Assembly (NCBI RefSeq): GCF_000377905.1
Contig: NZ_KB898871.1
Span: 407,001-471,000 of the forward strand
DNA from: Thioalkalivibrio sp. ALMg11
GTDB lineage: Bacteria > Pseudomonadota > Gammaproteobacteria > Ectothiorhodospirales > Ectothiorhodospiraceae
Length of the DNA stretch: 64,000 nucleotides
Direction of reading: 5' to 3'
The notes below the pieces were generated by a model. The model was not told the origin of the DNA and did not search any database. It was given only the letters and a program-made list of their open reading frames with translations. How positions within the stretch are numbered: position 1 is the first letter of the stretch; every line of letters starts with the position of its first letter. Position numbers and translations under genes: made by a program. Positions 16,557-26,132 of the stretch are shown one piece after another.

Positions 16557-17828
16557 CTAATGAGTGCAGGGGCGATAGAGTAGCGTGACATCGCCCAGCA
16601 TGTCGCCTACCCCGGGATGGCGGTGCAGCCGGTCGGCCAGGGCCTGGGCGCGGGCCTCGAGGTCAGCGGGTGTGGTTGCCCCGTCAAGGCGCAGGGTCAG
16701 CGTCATGTGCACCCGCCCGCCGAGATAATGCAGCGACAGGTGCTCCACCGCCTCCAGCTCCGGGGTGTCGGCCCAGGCCTCGCGCAGGGCCTCCACCAGT
16801 GTCGGGCGCAGTGGCAGCGTGGAGCTCCGGGCCTGGTCCGCGTCATTCTCCGGGTCCACGTGCACGGTGATGTCGTTCACCCGGTCATGGTCGTCGGTCA
16901 CAGCGTGGAACACCGCATCGGCGATCCGGTGACCCTCGGAGACCGAGATCATCGGCGCGACCTGGATATGCACGTCCACGACCACCTCGCTGCCGTGGCG
17001 GCGGGTGCGCAGCATGTGCGCATCCTTGACCCCGGGCACATCCAGGATTGTTCGATGGATGCGCTCGACCTTCTCCGGCTCCAGGGCCGTGTCGATCAGC
17101 TCCGCCGCGCTACGCACGATCAGGCGCCCGGCGACATGCAGGATGAACAGCGCCACGATCAGCGCCGCCAAAGCGTCCGCCCACGGGAAGCCGGCGACCG
17201 CCGCGGCCACCCCGACCAGTACGAATAGAGACGAGATCGCGTCCGTGCGGTGGTGCCAGGCATTGGCATCCAGCATCCGCGAGTGCAGGCGCTTCGCCAC
17301 CCGGTGGGTGTACTGGTACAGGCTTTCCTTGGCCACCAGGGTCAGCAGGGCAAAGGCGATCGCCATGTTCGCGGGGCCGGTCATGGCCTCGGGCTCGACC
17401 AGGCGGTTGCCGGCGGCCCAGGCAATTGCCAGGCCCGCGAGCGCCAGAAAGACCCCGACGATCACCGTCGCCAGGGTTTCGATCCGCGCGTGACCGTAGG
17501 GATGTTCCTGATCGGGTGAGGCGGCGGCCTTGCTGGCGGCGAACAGCACCACGCCGTCGGTGATCAGGTCCGACAGGGTGTGCACGCCGTCCGCCACCAG
17601 GGCCTGGGAGTTGAGCAGCCAGCCACTGACCAGCTGCGCCACGGCGAGGAAGCTGTTCACGGTCGCGCCCACCAGTGTGACCCGGCGGGTATCGCGATAG
17701 CGCTGGCTGTTCTCCGGCGTGACCGAAGGCCCGGAATTGGCGAGGGGGTCGCTCAGGGCCGCTCTCCCGAACAGAATCAAGGCCCCAGTATGGGCGCGCT
17801 TCGGCTGCATGCAAAACGCCCGCGCCAA
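16557..17828 (-). CDS. Cation diffusion facilitator (CDF) metal transporter
   Basis: A 423-residue inner-membrane proton-coupled exporter of divalent metals (Zn, Fe, Co, Mn type). Six hydrophobic helices are followed by a cytoplasmic domain of about 100 residues. The CDF metal sites are visible as [13 protein letters not shown] in helix 2, HPYGHARIE after helix 3, and the HRTDAISS segment in helix 5. The C-terminal part is longer than in E. coli ZitB/FieF and looks like a second metallochaperone-like repeat ([21 protein letters not shown]). The start is uncertain: ATG 17828 or 17810. It is divergent from glyQ. Confidence 0.85.
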   Translation of the reverse strand: MARAFCMQPKRAHTGALILFGRAALSDPLANSGPSVTPENSQRYRDTRRVTLVGATVNSFLAVAQLVSGWLLNSQALVADGVHTLSDLITDGVVLFAASKAAASPDQEHPYGHARIETLATVIVGVFLALAGLAIAWAAGNRLVEPEAMTGPANMAIAFALLTLVAKESLYQYTHRVAKRLHSRMLDANAWHHRTDAISSLFVLVGVAAAVAGFPWADALAALIVALFILHVAGRLIVRSAAELIDTALEPEKVERIHRTILDVPGVKDAHMLRTRRHGSEVVVDVHIQVAPMISVSEGHRIADAVFHAVTDDHDRVNDITVHVDPENDADQARSSTLPLRPTLVEALREAWADTPELEAVEHLSLHYLGGRVHMTLTLRLDGATTPADLEARAQALADRLHRHPGVGDMLGDVTLLYRPCTH

Positions 17829-17896
17829 CGCGAGCGGTGGCCGCGGCCGAAGCCGGGCCGATATACTGTCGGCTTTGCCCTGACCCGGGATCCCGC

Positions 17897-18841
17897 ATGT
17901 CGCAAGAACGCACCCCGCCCAGCAGCAGTCCGACCTTCCAGGACCTGATCCGTCGCCTGCAGGACTACTGGAATGACCACGGCTGTGTGGTCCTGCAGCC
18001 GTACGACATGGAGATGGGCGCGGGCACCTTCCACCCGGCGACCTTCCTGCGCTCCATCGGACCGGAGCCGTGGCGTGCGGCCTATGTGCAGCCGAGCCGC
18101 CGCCCGACCGACGGGCGCTACGGCGACAACCCCAACCGTCTGCAGCACTACTACCAGTTTCAGGTCCTGCTGAAGCCCTCGCCGCCGGACATCCAGGCGC
18201 TCTACCTGGGCTCGCTGGAGGCGCTCGGGTTCGACACCCTGACCCATGACGTCCGCTTCGTGGAGGACAACTGGGAGTCCCCGACCCTCGGCGCCTGGGG
18301 GCTGGGCTGGGAGGTCTGGCTCAACGGCATGGAGGTGACCCAGTTCACCTACTTCCAGCAGGTCGGCGGGCTCGACTGTCACCCGGTCTCCGGCGAGATC
18401 ACCTACGGCCTCGAGCGCCTGGCGATGTACCTGCAGGGGGTGGAAAGCGTCTACGACCTGGTCTGGACCAACGGCCCGGACGGCCGCGCGATTACCTATG
18501 GCGACGTCTACCACCAGAACGAGGTGGAGCAGTCCACCTACAACTTCGAGCACGCCGACCGCGACGCCCTGTTCGCCGCGTTCGATCAGCACGCGACCGA
18601 GAGCGATCGCATGATCGAGCTGGGCCTGCCATTGCCGGCCTACGAGCAGATGCTGCGCGCCTCGCACAGTTTCAACCTGCTGGATGCGCGCGGCGCGATC
18701 TCGGTCACCGAGCGGCAGCGCTACATCCTGCGCGTGCGTGAGCTGTCGCGGAACGTCGCCCGGAAGTATTACGACTCGCGCGAGGCCCTGGGCTTCCCGC
18801 TGTGTGCCGACGACGACGCGAACAAGCCCGACGCCGCCTGA
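17897..18841 (+). CDS. glyQ: Glycyl-tRNA synthetase alpha subunit
   Basis: Catalytic subunit of the bacterial alpha2beta2 glycyl-tRNA synthetase, which charges tRNA-Gly. The 314 residues show the highly conserved start [40 protein letters not shown], the motif [26 protein letters not shown] and the class II motif 3 region [15 protein letters not shown]. The start at 17897 gives the family N terminus. glyS follows after 71 bases. Confidence 0.97.
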   Translation: MSQERTPPSSSPTFQDLIRRLQDYWNDHGCVVLQPYDMEMGAGTFHPATFLRSIGPEPWRAAYVQPSRRPTDGRYGDNPNRLQHYYQFQVLLKPSPPDIQALYLGSLEALGFDTLTHDVRFVEDNWESPTLGAWGLGWEVWLNGMEVTQFTYFQQVGGLDCHPVSGEITYGLERLAMYLQGVESVYDLVWTNGPDGRAITYGDVYHQNEVEQSTYNFEHADRDALFAAFDQHATESDRMIELGLPLPAYEQMLRASHSFNLLDARGAISVTERQRYILRVRELSRNVARKYYDSREALGFPLCADDDANKPDAA

Positions 18842-18912
18842 ATCCCGCAATCCCGCGCCGGCCGGCCCCCCATGGGTCGCGTGGCGCGTACTGGACCCAA
18901 CCTGGACCCGAC

Positions 18913-20994
18913 ATGGCCGAAGCCCGCGAACTCCTGATCGAACTTGGCACCGAGGAGCTGCCCCCGACCGCGCTCGCGCGCCTGCGCGATGCCCTGGCCG
19001 AGGGGCTGACCACCCGCCTGCGCGACGCCGGGCTGGAACCGGGCGATCCCGAGACCTTCGCCACCCCGCGGCGCCTGGCCGTGCTGTTCCCGAACGTGCC
19101 TGCGCGCCAACCGGATCAGCTGCAGGAGCGCCGCGGCCCGGCGGTGGCAGCGGCCTTTGACGACGCCGGCGAGCCGACCAGGGCGGTACTGGGCTTTGCC
19201 CGATCCTGTGGTGTCGAGGTCGAGCGCCTGGAGCGCGAGACCACCGACAAGGGCGAGTACCTGGTGTTTCGCCAGCTGCAGCCGGGGCGCGCCCTCGGTG
19301 AACTGCTGCCGGAGATGCTGGAGGCCGCGCTGGACGCCCTGCCCACACCCAAGCGCATGCGCTGGGGCAGCAGCCGTACCGAATTCGTGCGGCCCGCGCA
19401 CTGGCTGGTCGTCCTGCACGGGCCCGACGTGCTGGAGATGACGGTGCTGGAACAAGCGTCCGGTCGGGTGACCCACGGCCACCGCTTCCATCAGCCCGGC
19501 GCCCTGGAGCTCAAGCGCGGCAGTGACTACGCGGAGCGGCTGCGCAGTCCGGGGTTTGTCGAGCCGTCCTTCGAGGCGCGCCGCGAGCGCATCCTCGAGC
19601 AGGTCCACGAGCAGGCGAAGGCCCTGGGCGGGCGCGCGCTGGTGGATGCGGACCTGCTGGACGAGGTGACTGCGCTGGTCGAGTGGCCGGTGGCCCTGAC
19701 CGGCGGCTTTGATCCGCGTTTCCTGGATGTTCCGCAGGAGGCGCTGATCTCCACCATGCAGGACAACCAGAAATACTTCCCGGTGGTCGACGAGGCCGGC
19801 CGGATGCAGCCGCATTTCATCGTGATCAGCAACATCGAGTCGCGCGACCCGCACGCGGTGCGCGATGGCAACGAGCGCGTGCTACGCCCGCGCTTCGCCG
19901 ATGCCGAGTTCTTCTGGCAGCAGGACCGCAAGAAGCGCCTGGAGGAACGTCTGGAGGCGCTGGACTCGGTGGTGTTCGAGAAGCGCCTGGGCACGCTGCG
20001 CGACAAGTCGGCGCGGCTCGAGGCGTTGATGCAGCGCCTCGCCGGGTTGATGGACCTGGATGCGAACCTCGCCGCGCGCGCGGCACGCCTGGCCAAGTGC
20101 GACCTGGTCACCCAGATGGTGTTCGAGTTCACCGATCTGCAGGGCACGATGGGTCGCTATTACGCCCTGCACGACCGCGAGGACGAGACCGTCGCCGCCG
20201 CGATCGAGCAGCATTACTGGCCGCGCCAGTCCGGCTCCGAGCTGCCGGACGCCCCGCTGGCCCAGGCGCTGGCGCTGGCCGATCGCCTCGACACCCTGGT
20301 CGGGATCTTCGCGATCGGCAAGCAGCCCAGTGGCACCAAGGACCCGTTTGCCCTGCGCCGCGCCGCGCTGGGGCTGGTGCGTATCCTGGTCGAGCGCGAA
20401 GTGCCGCTGGCCCTGACCCCGCTGCTGCAGGCCGCCGCCGAACCGATTCGCGAGCGTGTGCCGGAGGCCGATCAGGCCGTTGAACCGGTGCGCGAGTACA
20501 TCCTGGAGCGCCTGCGCGGCTACCTGCTGGAGCAGGGTCAGGCGCACGAGACCATCGAGGCGGTGGCCGCGGTCGCGCCGGATGCCCCACTGGATTTCGT
20601 CCGTCGCGTGCGCGCGGTCAGCCTGTTCCGCGAGCGCCCGGAGGCCGAGGCCCTGGCCGCGGCCAACAAGCGCATCCACAACCTGCTGCGCAAGGCCGGC
20701 GAAGAGGCCGAGGCCGAACTCGACCCCGAGGCCCTGGTGCTGGACGAGGAACGCCAGCTATACCAGGGTCTGCAGGCCGTGCGCCCGGGCGTCGAGCAGG
20801 CGGTGGCCGATGGTGACTACCTGCATGCGCTCGGTGAACTGGCAGGCCTGCGTGATCGCGTGGACACCTTCTTCGACCAGGTGATGGTGATGGCCGAGGA
20901 CGCCGCCGAGCGCCGCAACCGCCTGGCCCTGCTGCGCGAACTGCGTCGCGCGTTCGAGACCGTGGCCGACATCGGCCGCCTGGCGACGGGGTAG
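18913..20994 (+). CDS. glyS: Glycyl-tRNA synthetase beta subunit
   Basis: The 693-residue tRNA-binding subunit partner of GlyQ. The N terminus LLIELGTEELPPTALARL and the central block STMQDNQKYFPVVD are diagnostic. An HD-like domain lies in the middle (about residues 390-480), and the last ~130 residues form the anticodon-binding DALR-like domain (FFDQVMVMAEDAAERRNRLALL). Start 18913 (MAEAREL) matches the family. The stop is 9 bases before the acyltransferase gene, suggesting an operon glyQ-glyS-plsC-like. Confidence 0.96.
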   Translation: MAEARELLIELGTEELPPTALARLRDALAEGLTTRLRDAGLEPGDPETFATPRRLAVLFPNVPARQPDQLQERRGPAVAAAFDDAGEPTRAVLGFARSCGVEVERLERETTDKGEYLVFRQLQPGRALGELLPEMLEAALDALPTPKRMRWGSSRTEFVRPAHWLVVLHGPDVLEMTVLEQASGRVTHGHRFHQPGALELKRGSDYAERLRSPGFVEPSFEARRERILEQVHEQAKALGGRALVDADLLDEVTALVEWPVALTGGFDPRFLDVPQEALISTMQDNQKYFPVVDEAGRMQPHFIVISNIESRDPHAVRDGNERVLRPRFADAEFFWQQDRKKRLEERLEALDSVVFEKRLGTLRDKSARLEALMQRLAGLMDLDANLAARAARLAKCDLVTQMVFEFTDLQGTMGRYYALHDREDETVAAAIEQHYWPRQSGSELPDAPLAQALALADRLDTLVGIFAIGKQPSGTKDPFALRRAALGLVRILVEREVPLALTPLLQAAAEPIRERVPEADQAVEPVREYILERLRGYLLEQGQAHETIEAVAAVAPDAPLDFVRRVRAVSLFRERPEAEALAAANKRIHNLLRKAGEEAEAELDPEALVLDEERQLYQGLQAVRPGVEQAVADGDYLHALGELAGLRDRVDTFFDQVMVMAEDAAERRNRLALLRELRRAFETVADIGRLATG

Positions 20995-21003
20995 GGCCGG
21001 GCA

Positions 21004-21759
21004 ATGCTGCCCCTGATCCGAGGTCTGCTGTTCCAGCTGGGGTTCGTCGGCTCCATCCTGGTCTTCGGCCTGCTGGTGCCGCCGCTGATCTGGCCGTTTT
21101 CCCGCCCCGTCCGCTATCGTGTCCTGACCCTGTGGGGCCGGTTCAACGTCTGGTGGCTGCGCATCAGTTGCGGGATCGATTACCGGGTGCACGGGCGCGA
21201 GCACATCGACCCCTCGCGCCCGCATGTGGTGTTGTCCAAGCACCAGTCGGCCTGGGAGACGGTTGCCTTCGTCGCGATCTTTCCCATGCAGACCTGGGTG
21301 CTCAAGCGCGAATTGATGCGTATCCCCCTGTTCGGCTGGACGTTGTCCATGCTCGATCCGGTGCCGATCGATCGCGAGGGCGGGCGGCAGGCCCTGGAGA
21401 ACCTGGTGGCCGAAGGCAAGCAGCGCCTGGACCAGGGCCGCTGGGTGATCGTGTTTCCCGAGGGCACGCGCGTGGCCCCGGGCGAACACGGGCGCTACCG
21501 TCAGGGCGGCGCGATGCTGGCAGTGCGTACCGGCTATCCGGTGCTGCCGGTGGCGCTGAACAGCGGGAGCTTCTGGCCGAAGAAAGGGATCCGGCGCTAC
21601 CCGGGAACCGTCGAGGTGGTGGTGGGGGCGCCGATCGAGACCGCCGGGCGCAAGCCGGTCGAGGTGCTGTCCGAGTCCGAAAAATGGATCGAGACCGCCA
21701 TGGCCGAGATCGAGCCGCGTACCATGAACCCGCCGATGGAGAAGCCGCATGGCCAATGA
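21004..21759 (+). CDS. 1-acyl-sn-glycerol-3-phosphate acyltransferase (PlsC-like)
   Basis: A 251-residue inner-membrane acyltransferase that would acylate lysophosphatidate to phosphatidate in phospholipid synthesis. An N-terminal hydrophobic helix (about 8-30) precedes the acyltransferase domain. The catalytic motif appears as KHQSAWET (His with Glu in place of the usual Asp, common in the glyS-linked group), and substrate motif III as VFPEGTRVAPG. The Pro-containing motif IV VLPVALNSG is present. It follows glyS by 9 bases and overlaps the next gene by 11. Confidence 0.85.
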   Translation: MLPLIRGLLFQLGFVGSILVFGLLVPPLIWPFSRPVRYRVLTLWGRFNVWWLRISCGIDYRVHGREHIDPSRPHVVLSKHQSAWETVAFVAIFPMQTWVLKRELMRIPLFGWTLSMLDPVPIDREGGRQALENLVAEGKQRLDQGRWVIVFPEGTRVAPGEHGRYRQGGAMLAVRTGYPVLPVALNSGSFWPKKGIRRYPGTVEVVVGAPIETAGRKPVEVLSESEKWIETAMAEIEPRTMNPPMEKPHGQ

Positions 21760-22390
21760 GCCCGTGATCAGCGCCCCGCTGGTCGAACTGCGCGACCGGA
21801 CCATCTACCGGATCGGTGATTCGGAGCCGGCCGTTTGGCTGATCGACGACCTGGAGCTCGGCGGCATTCTGGTGAATGCGCCGGTGTATTCCGAACCGCT
21901 CCTGGAGGCGATCCGCGCCATCACCAAGCCCGCGTACCTGTTCCTGCCCAGCCGGTATGGGGCGCAGGATCTGGATGCCTGGCGCGCTGCGGGGCTGGAG
22001 ACCCTGGCCTTCGAGGCCGAGGCCCCGGCGATCCGCGCGGCGGGGGGCGAGATCGACATCGCCTTCAACCGCAAGCAGCGCCTGTCGCGGACCATCGACT
22101 TCCTCCCGATGGCCGGCGTAACCGATGGCACCTGCGCACTGCGCTTGAAGAATCTGCCCGGCGTGGTCTTCTTCGGCCCTACCCTGGCCCCGGGCGCGGA
22201 TGGCTGGCCCACCCTGATCGAGAACCCGGAGGATCATTCCTTCGAGGCGCGCCTGTTCGGTGCCCTCGGCGTGAAGGACCTGAAGTTCGCCTACGCCTTC
22301 TGCGACCGCTTCGATCCCGCCACCACGCAATACGGCCCGGACGCCGACCAGCACATCCAGGCCCGCATCGAGGCCGTCTTCGACGAGTAG
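21749..22390 (+). CDS. Degenerate metallo-beta-lactamase-fold-like protein, function unknown
   Basis: A 213-residue soluble protein. The segment GGILVNAPVYSEPLLEAIRAITKPAYLFLPSRYGAQDLDAWRAAG follows the layout of small MBL-fold proteins (buried strand, helix, then the place where HxHxDH would stand) but has no histidine cluster: the metal motif position reads LFLPSRYGAQD. Later blocks VVFFGPTLAPG and DGWPTLIENP resemble the product-side strands. It overlaps the acyltransferase gene by 11 bases. My fold reading is a resemblance only; if right, the protein cannot bind metal in the usual way. Confidence 0.5.
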   Translation: MANEPVISAPLVELRDRTIYRIGDSEPAVWLIDDLELGGILVNAPVYSEPLLEAIRAITKPAYLFLPSRYGAQDLDAWRAAGLETLAFEAEAPAIRAAGGEIDIAFNRKQRLSRTIDFLPMAGVTDGTCALRLKNLPGVVFFGPTLAPGADGWPTLIENPEDHSFEARLFGALGVKDLKFAYAFCDRFDPATTQYGPDADQHIQARIEAVFDE

Positions 22391-22400
22391 GCCGTCCGCG

Positions 22401-23147
22401 TCAGTCGCGGGCGATCAGGGTCTGGATCACGTGGCCGGCGGCGGTCAGGCCGAAGATCGCCGGCAGGTAGGAGATGGTGCCGTTGACCGAGCGCGGCCGG
22501 CCGCCGTCGCCGACCGGGCGGTGCTCGGTGCCCTTGCGCGGCTGTTCGATGGAAAACACTACCGGGTAGTCCAGGTGCGCGCCCAGGCGCCGCAGCCGCT
22601 TGCGCATCTGCCGCGCGAGCGGGCACACGCGGGTCCCGGCCAGCGGCCCCACGCGCACGGCGGTCGGGTCGATGCGCCCGCCTGCGCCCATGCTCGAAAT
22701 CACGGCCTGCCCGCGGGCCTGGGCAGTCGCGACCAGCGCGGCCTTGCAGACGATGGAGTCGATCGCGTCCAGCACGAAGTCGGCATCCTCCGGGACCAGG
22801 TCGCCGATGGTGTCGGGCTGGAGGAAGTCCTGGCGAATGATGACCTCGATGTCGGGATCAATGTCGCGGATGCGGTTCGCCATGATCTCGGTCTTGGGCC
22901 GGTCCACGGTGGAGCGCAGTGCCACCAGCTGGCGGTTCAGGTTGGAGGCTCCGACCACGTCGTGATCGGCCAGGGTCATGCGTCCGACCCCGGCCCGCGC
23001 GATGGCCTCGGCGGCATAGCTGCCCACGCCGCCCAGGCCGGCGATGAAGACATGCCGGTCGCGCAGGCGCGCAGTGACGTCATGCCCCAGCAACAGATCC
23101 GTGCGTTCGGTATAGGGATTGTGCGGGGCGTCAGCGGGCGAGTTCAT
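22401..23147 (-). CDS. tcdA: tRNA threonylcarbamoyladenosine dehydratase (TcdA/CsdL)
   Basis: An E1-like ThiF/MoeB-fold enzyme of 248 residues that uses ATP to cyclise t6A37 in ANN-reading tRNAs to ct6A. The nucleotide-binding Rossmann motif GLGGVGSYAAEAIARAGVG, the DHDVVGASNLNRQ block with its Arg, KTEIM and the DAIDSI segment are clear. The YLPAIFGLTAAGHVIQ C terminus matches TcdA rather than ThiF. It overlaps the TatD gene upstream by 4 bases (ATGA), so the two are translationally coupled. Confidence 0.9.
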   Translation of the reverse strand: MNSPADAPHNPYTERTDLLLGHDVTARLRDRHVFIAGLGGVGSYAAEAIARAGVGRMTLADHDVVGASNLNRQLVALRSTVDRPKTEIMANRIRDIDPDIEVIIRQDFLQPDTIGDLVPEDADFVLDAIDSIVCKAALVATAQARGQAVISSMGAGGRIDPTAVRVGPLAGTRVCPLARQMRKRLRRLGAHLDYPVVFSIEQPRKGTEHRPVGDGGRPRSVNGTISYLPAIFGLTAAGHVIQTLIARD

Positions 23148-23926
23148 GCAGCGGAACCGGTCGGGAGCCGGAGGACCCGGCGTGCATTTTGTGACGTGAT
23201 TATAGCCATCTCGGCCGGGTCCATGTCTCGCAGGGCCGCGAGCTGGCGGTTGACCTCGGCGGTCATGGCCGGCTCGTTGCGCTCGCCCTGGTGTCCGGCC
23301 AGCGGTTGGTCTGGTGCATCCGTCTCCACCACCAGCGCCTCCAGTGGTGCCTCGCGCACCACGCGGTGCAGTTTCTTCGCCCGCTTGTAGGTCACGGGTC
23401 CGCCGATCCCGAGTGCAAAGCCGAGATCCGCCGCCTGGCGGGCCTGCTGCGGACTGCCGATGAAGGCATGCAGGATGCCGGTGATACCGGGGTGCTGGCG
23501 CAGGCCCTTCAGGACCTCGTCAAGCGCGCGCCGGCTGTGGATGATCACCGGCAGGTCGCGTTCCCGGGCGATCGCCAGTTGCCGGGTGTAGAAGCGCCAC
23601 TGGCGGTCCCAGTCGAGGTCCTGGCGGTAGCCGTCCAGCCCGATCTCGCCGACGGCGATGGTCTCCGGGTGCGCGTCCAGCCAGGCCTCCAGCGCGTCGA
23701 GGTCGTCATCGGCATGGTCTTGCAGGAAGATCGGGTGCAGACCATAGGCGACATGCAGGCCGGCGTCCTGCCGGTGCAGGGCGTCCAGATCCGGCCAGCG
23801 CGCACGCGTGACGCCGGGCAGAACCAGCTCCTGCACGCCGGCGGCCCGGGCGCGGTCCAGCACCGCCGGGCGATCCGGATCGAACGCGTCGAGGTCCAGG
23901 TGGACATGCGTATCGATCAGGTGCAT
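23144..23926 (-). CDS. TatD-family metal-dependent hydrolase
   Basis: A 260-residue TIM-barrel hydrolase of the TatD DNase group. Metal ligands are visible: the N-terminal DTHVHLD, EIGLDGYR (Glu), IIHSRRA (His), HAFIGS (His) and VETDAPDQPL (Asp). E. coli TatD members are 3'-5' exonucleases and, for YjjV/YcfH-like members, D-aminoacyl-tRNA or DNA repair-linked enzymes; which applies here is open. HAFIGS replaces the more usual HCFSG. It is upstream of, and overlaps, tcdA. Confidence 0.87.
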   Translation of the reverse strand: MHLIDTHVHLDLDAFDPDRPAVLDRARAAGVQELVLPGVTRARWPDLDALHRQDAGLHVAYGLHPIFLQDHADDDLDALEAWLDAHPETIAVGEIGLDGYRQDLDWDRQWRFYTRQLAIARERDLPVIIHSRRALDEVLKGLRQHPGITGILHAFIGSPQQARQAADLGFALGIGGPVTYKRAKKLHRVVREAPLEALVVETDAPDQPLAGHQGERNEPAMTAEVNRQLAALRDMDPAEMAIITSQNARRVLRLPTGSAA

Positions 23927-23938
23927 CGGGACAAACCC

Positions 23939-24973
23939 CTACGGACAGGGGTAGGTGTAGCGGGCGTGGATCGCCTCGATGGCCTCTAGCACGGCGTCGG
24001 ACAGGGTGATGTCGATGGTGGCGATGTTCTCGCGCAGCTGTTCCATGGTAGTCGCGCCGACCAGGTTGCTGGTCACGAACGGCTGCTGGTTGACGAAGGC
24101 CAGTGCCAACTGGGTTGGGGTCAGCCCGTGTGCGGCGGCGAGCTTGGCGTACTCGGCGGTCGCGGCCAGACCGGATGCGTTGCTGTAGCGCTGGAAGCGC
24201 TCGAACAGGGTCAGCCGGGCACCTGCCGGCTTGGCGCCATCCAGGTATTTTCCGGAGAGCATGCCGAAGGCCAGCGGCGAGTAGGCCAGCAGGCCCGCGT
24301 CCTCGCGGATCGCCATCTCGGCCAGGCCCGCCTCGAAGCTGCGGTTGAGCAGGTTGTAGGGATTCTGGATGGAGACAATGCGCTCGGACAGGCCGCGGTC
24401 ATGCGCGCGGATCCATTCCATGAAGCCCCACGGGGTCTCGTTGGATATACCGATGGTCCGTACGCGGCCGCTGTCGACCATGGCCTTCAGGGCGGCGGCG
24501 GTCTCCTCGATCGGCGTGGCATCATCATCCGGCTTGTGGCTGTAGCCGAGCTGGCCGAAGAAGTTGGTCGCGCGGGCCGGCCAATGGACCTGGTATAGGT
24601 CCAGATAGTCGGTCTGCAGCCGCTTGAGGCTGTCGCTCAGGGCTTGTTCGATATGCTCGCGGTTCAGCTGCGGTCCGTCGCGCAGGTAGTCGATCATGCC
24701 GGGGCCGGCGACCTTGCTGGCCAGCACAACTTGATCGCGGTTCTTGCGCTGCGCCAGCCAGTTGCCAATGTAGGTCTCGGTCAGGCCCTGGGTCTCCTCG
24801 CGCGGCGGCACCGGATACATCTCGGCGGCGTCGATGAAGTTCACCTTCTGCTCCAGCGCGTAGTCGAGCTGCTCGTGCGCCTCGGCCTCGGTGTTCTGCT
24901 CGCCCCAGGTCATGGTGCCCAGGCCGATCAGGCTGACTTCGATATCGGTACGTCCCAGCTTGCGGTACTGCAT
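23939..24973 (-). CDS. NADPH-dependent aldo-keto reductase (Tas-like)
   Basis: A 344-residue (alpha/beta)8 oxidoreductase. The N terminus MQYRKLGRTDIEVSLIGLGTMTWGEQNTE is characteristic of E. coli Tas/YgdS relatives. The tetrad is visible: Asp in FIDAAEMYPVP with Tyr four residues on, Lys in LASKVAGPG, and His in LYQVHWPAR. The NADPH phosphate site region near the end (NLVGATTMEQLRENI) is typical. The natural carbonyl substrate is unknown. It is 12 bases upstream of the TatD gene on the same strand. Confidence 0.87.
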   Translation of the reverse strand: MQYRKLGRTDIEVSLIGLGTMTWGEQNTEAEAHEQLDYALEQKVNFIDAAEMYPVPPREETQGLTETYIGNWLAQRKNRDQVVLASKVAGPGMIDYLRDGPQLNREHIEQALSDSLKRLQTDYLDLYQVHWPARATNFFGQLGYSHKPDDDATPIEETAAALKAMVDSGRVRTIGISNETPWGFMEWIRAHDRGLSERIVSIQNPYNLLNRSFEAGLAEMAIREDAGLLAYSPLAFGMLSGKYLDGAKPAGARLTLFERFQRYSNASGLAATAEYAKLAAAHGLTPTQLALAFVNQQPFVTSNLVGATTMEQLRENIATIDITLSDAVLEAIEAIHARYTYPCP

Positions 24974-25001
24974 GCCTTCTCCCGGGGTGGGGTGGTGCGT
25001 T

Positions 25002-26132
25002 TCAGGTGAACAGGGTCAGGACCCCGGTGTAGCCGTACAGGCGGTTGGCGAAGATCTCGCCATTGGCGAAGAAGCCGACCAGGGGTACATCCCCCAGCCC
25101 CTTCTGCACGATAGCCAACTCCGCGCCTTCCTGCCCGAACTGGTGGCGCCCGCGCCCGACACAGGAGACGTAGAGCGCCCCGCGAATGCCGTTGGGTGCC
25201 TGGGCGCGCACCTGTTCCAGCATGCGTTCCAGGTCTTCGCGGGCGGCCTGGCCGTCGCGGCGCACGAACAGGATCTGCGACCCCGGTTCCAGTATCTCGC
25301 CGATCGCGAGTACCTCCTGGTCCAGGTCCACCCCGATGATGTTGCGCACACGATAGTCGCCGGTATCCGAGCCGGGGATGGGAAAGCCGACCAGGATGTA
25401 GCCCAGCGCGCGCTCGAGATCACGCGACAGGACATCGCCAATGATGCCCTTGAATGCCGGCAGGGCCTGCTGTCCGTCCAGACGCACGATGATGTTGCGC
25501 CAGGTCTCGGTCAGCTCGTGCTGGCCGGGCAGCGGTGTGCAGCCCTGGCTGTGGCGCGCGGCGATGGCGACATCGTCGCGCAGCGCGAGCCCGGTGATGC
25601 CCGAGGCGGAGACCCCGTCGGCGATCTGTACCCCGCCGGGCTCGCCGGAGTTGACGCCCCCGATGGCAAACCAGGCGGTCTGCTCGCCGATTTCGGTCAG
25701 TATGCCTTCCAGGCCCTCCATGTGGGGGTCGGCGTTCAGGATCAGACGGCCCGGGGTCTGCGGGTCGAGGAACCCGTCCAGTTCCTTTACCAGGTCCTCG
25801 AAGCGACGTACCGGGCGGTAGATGACCCGAACGCTGGATGCCGGGAACTCGCCGATCATCAGGGTCGCACCGGGCTGCTCGTAGAGCTCGTCGTGCGGGC
25901 CGATGATCGCCATGGCCATGCCGCCGACAAAGTGATCGATCCCCAGGCCTTCGCGCAGGTGTTTCAGCAGGCTGCGGGCGTGGCGGCTCAGGGGGTCGGA
26001 GAGATAGATGAAGCCGACGCGTACCTGATCATCGCCACGCACCGGCTGTTCGCCGAGCTCGGCGATCAGGGCGGTGGCCAGGGCCCCGGGCTCGTCGCCG
26101 CGGGCGGAGGCACTGCGAAAGGGTGTGGTCAT
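25002..26132 (-). CDS. FIST-domain sensory protein
   Basis: A 376-residue soluble protein with an N-terminal FIST_N part (VRVGFIYLSDPLSRHARSLLKHLREGLGIDHFVGG) and a C-terminal FIST_C part ending in the family's GALYVSCVGRG...VPLVGFFANGEIF...LYGYTGVLTLF. FIST domains are thought to bind small ligands such as amino acids, usually as input to signalling proteins; here it stands without an output domain. The start at 26132 gives ATGA overlap with the gene upstream; a much longer frame reaching into phosphoribulokinase is an artefact. Confidence 0.83.
   Translation of the reverse strand: MTTPFRSASARGDEPGALATALIAELGEQPVRGDDQVRVGFIYLSDPLSRHARSLLKHLREGLGIDHFVGGMAMAIIGPHDELYEQPGATLMIGEFPASSVRVIYRPVRRFEDLVKELDGFLDPQTPGRLILNADPHMEGLEGILTEIGEQTAWFAIGGVNSGEPGGVQIADGVSASGITGLALRDDVAIAARHSQGCTPLPGQHELTETWRNIIVRLDGQQALPAFKGIIGDVLSRDLERALGYILVGFPIPGSDTGDYRVRNIIGVDLDQEVLAIGEILEPGSQILFVRRDGQAAREDLERMLEQVRAQAPNGIRGALYVSCVGRGRHQFGQEGAELAIVQKGLGDVPLVGFFANGEIFANRLYGYTGVLTLFT

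Noticed and set aside
14962-16560. Plus-strand frame of 532 codons
   Set aside because: Antisense to glnA and crossing its promoter; no motif.
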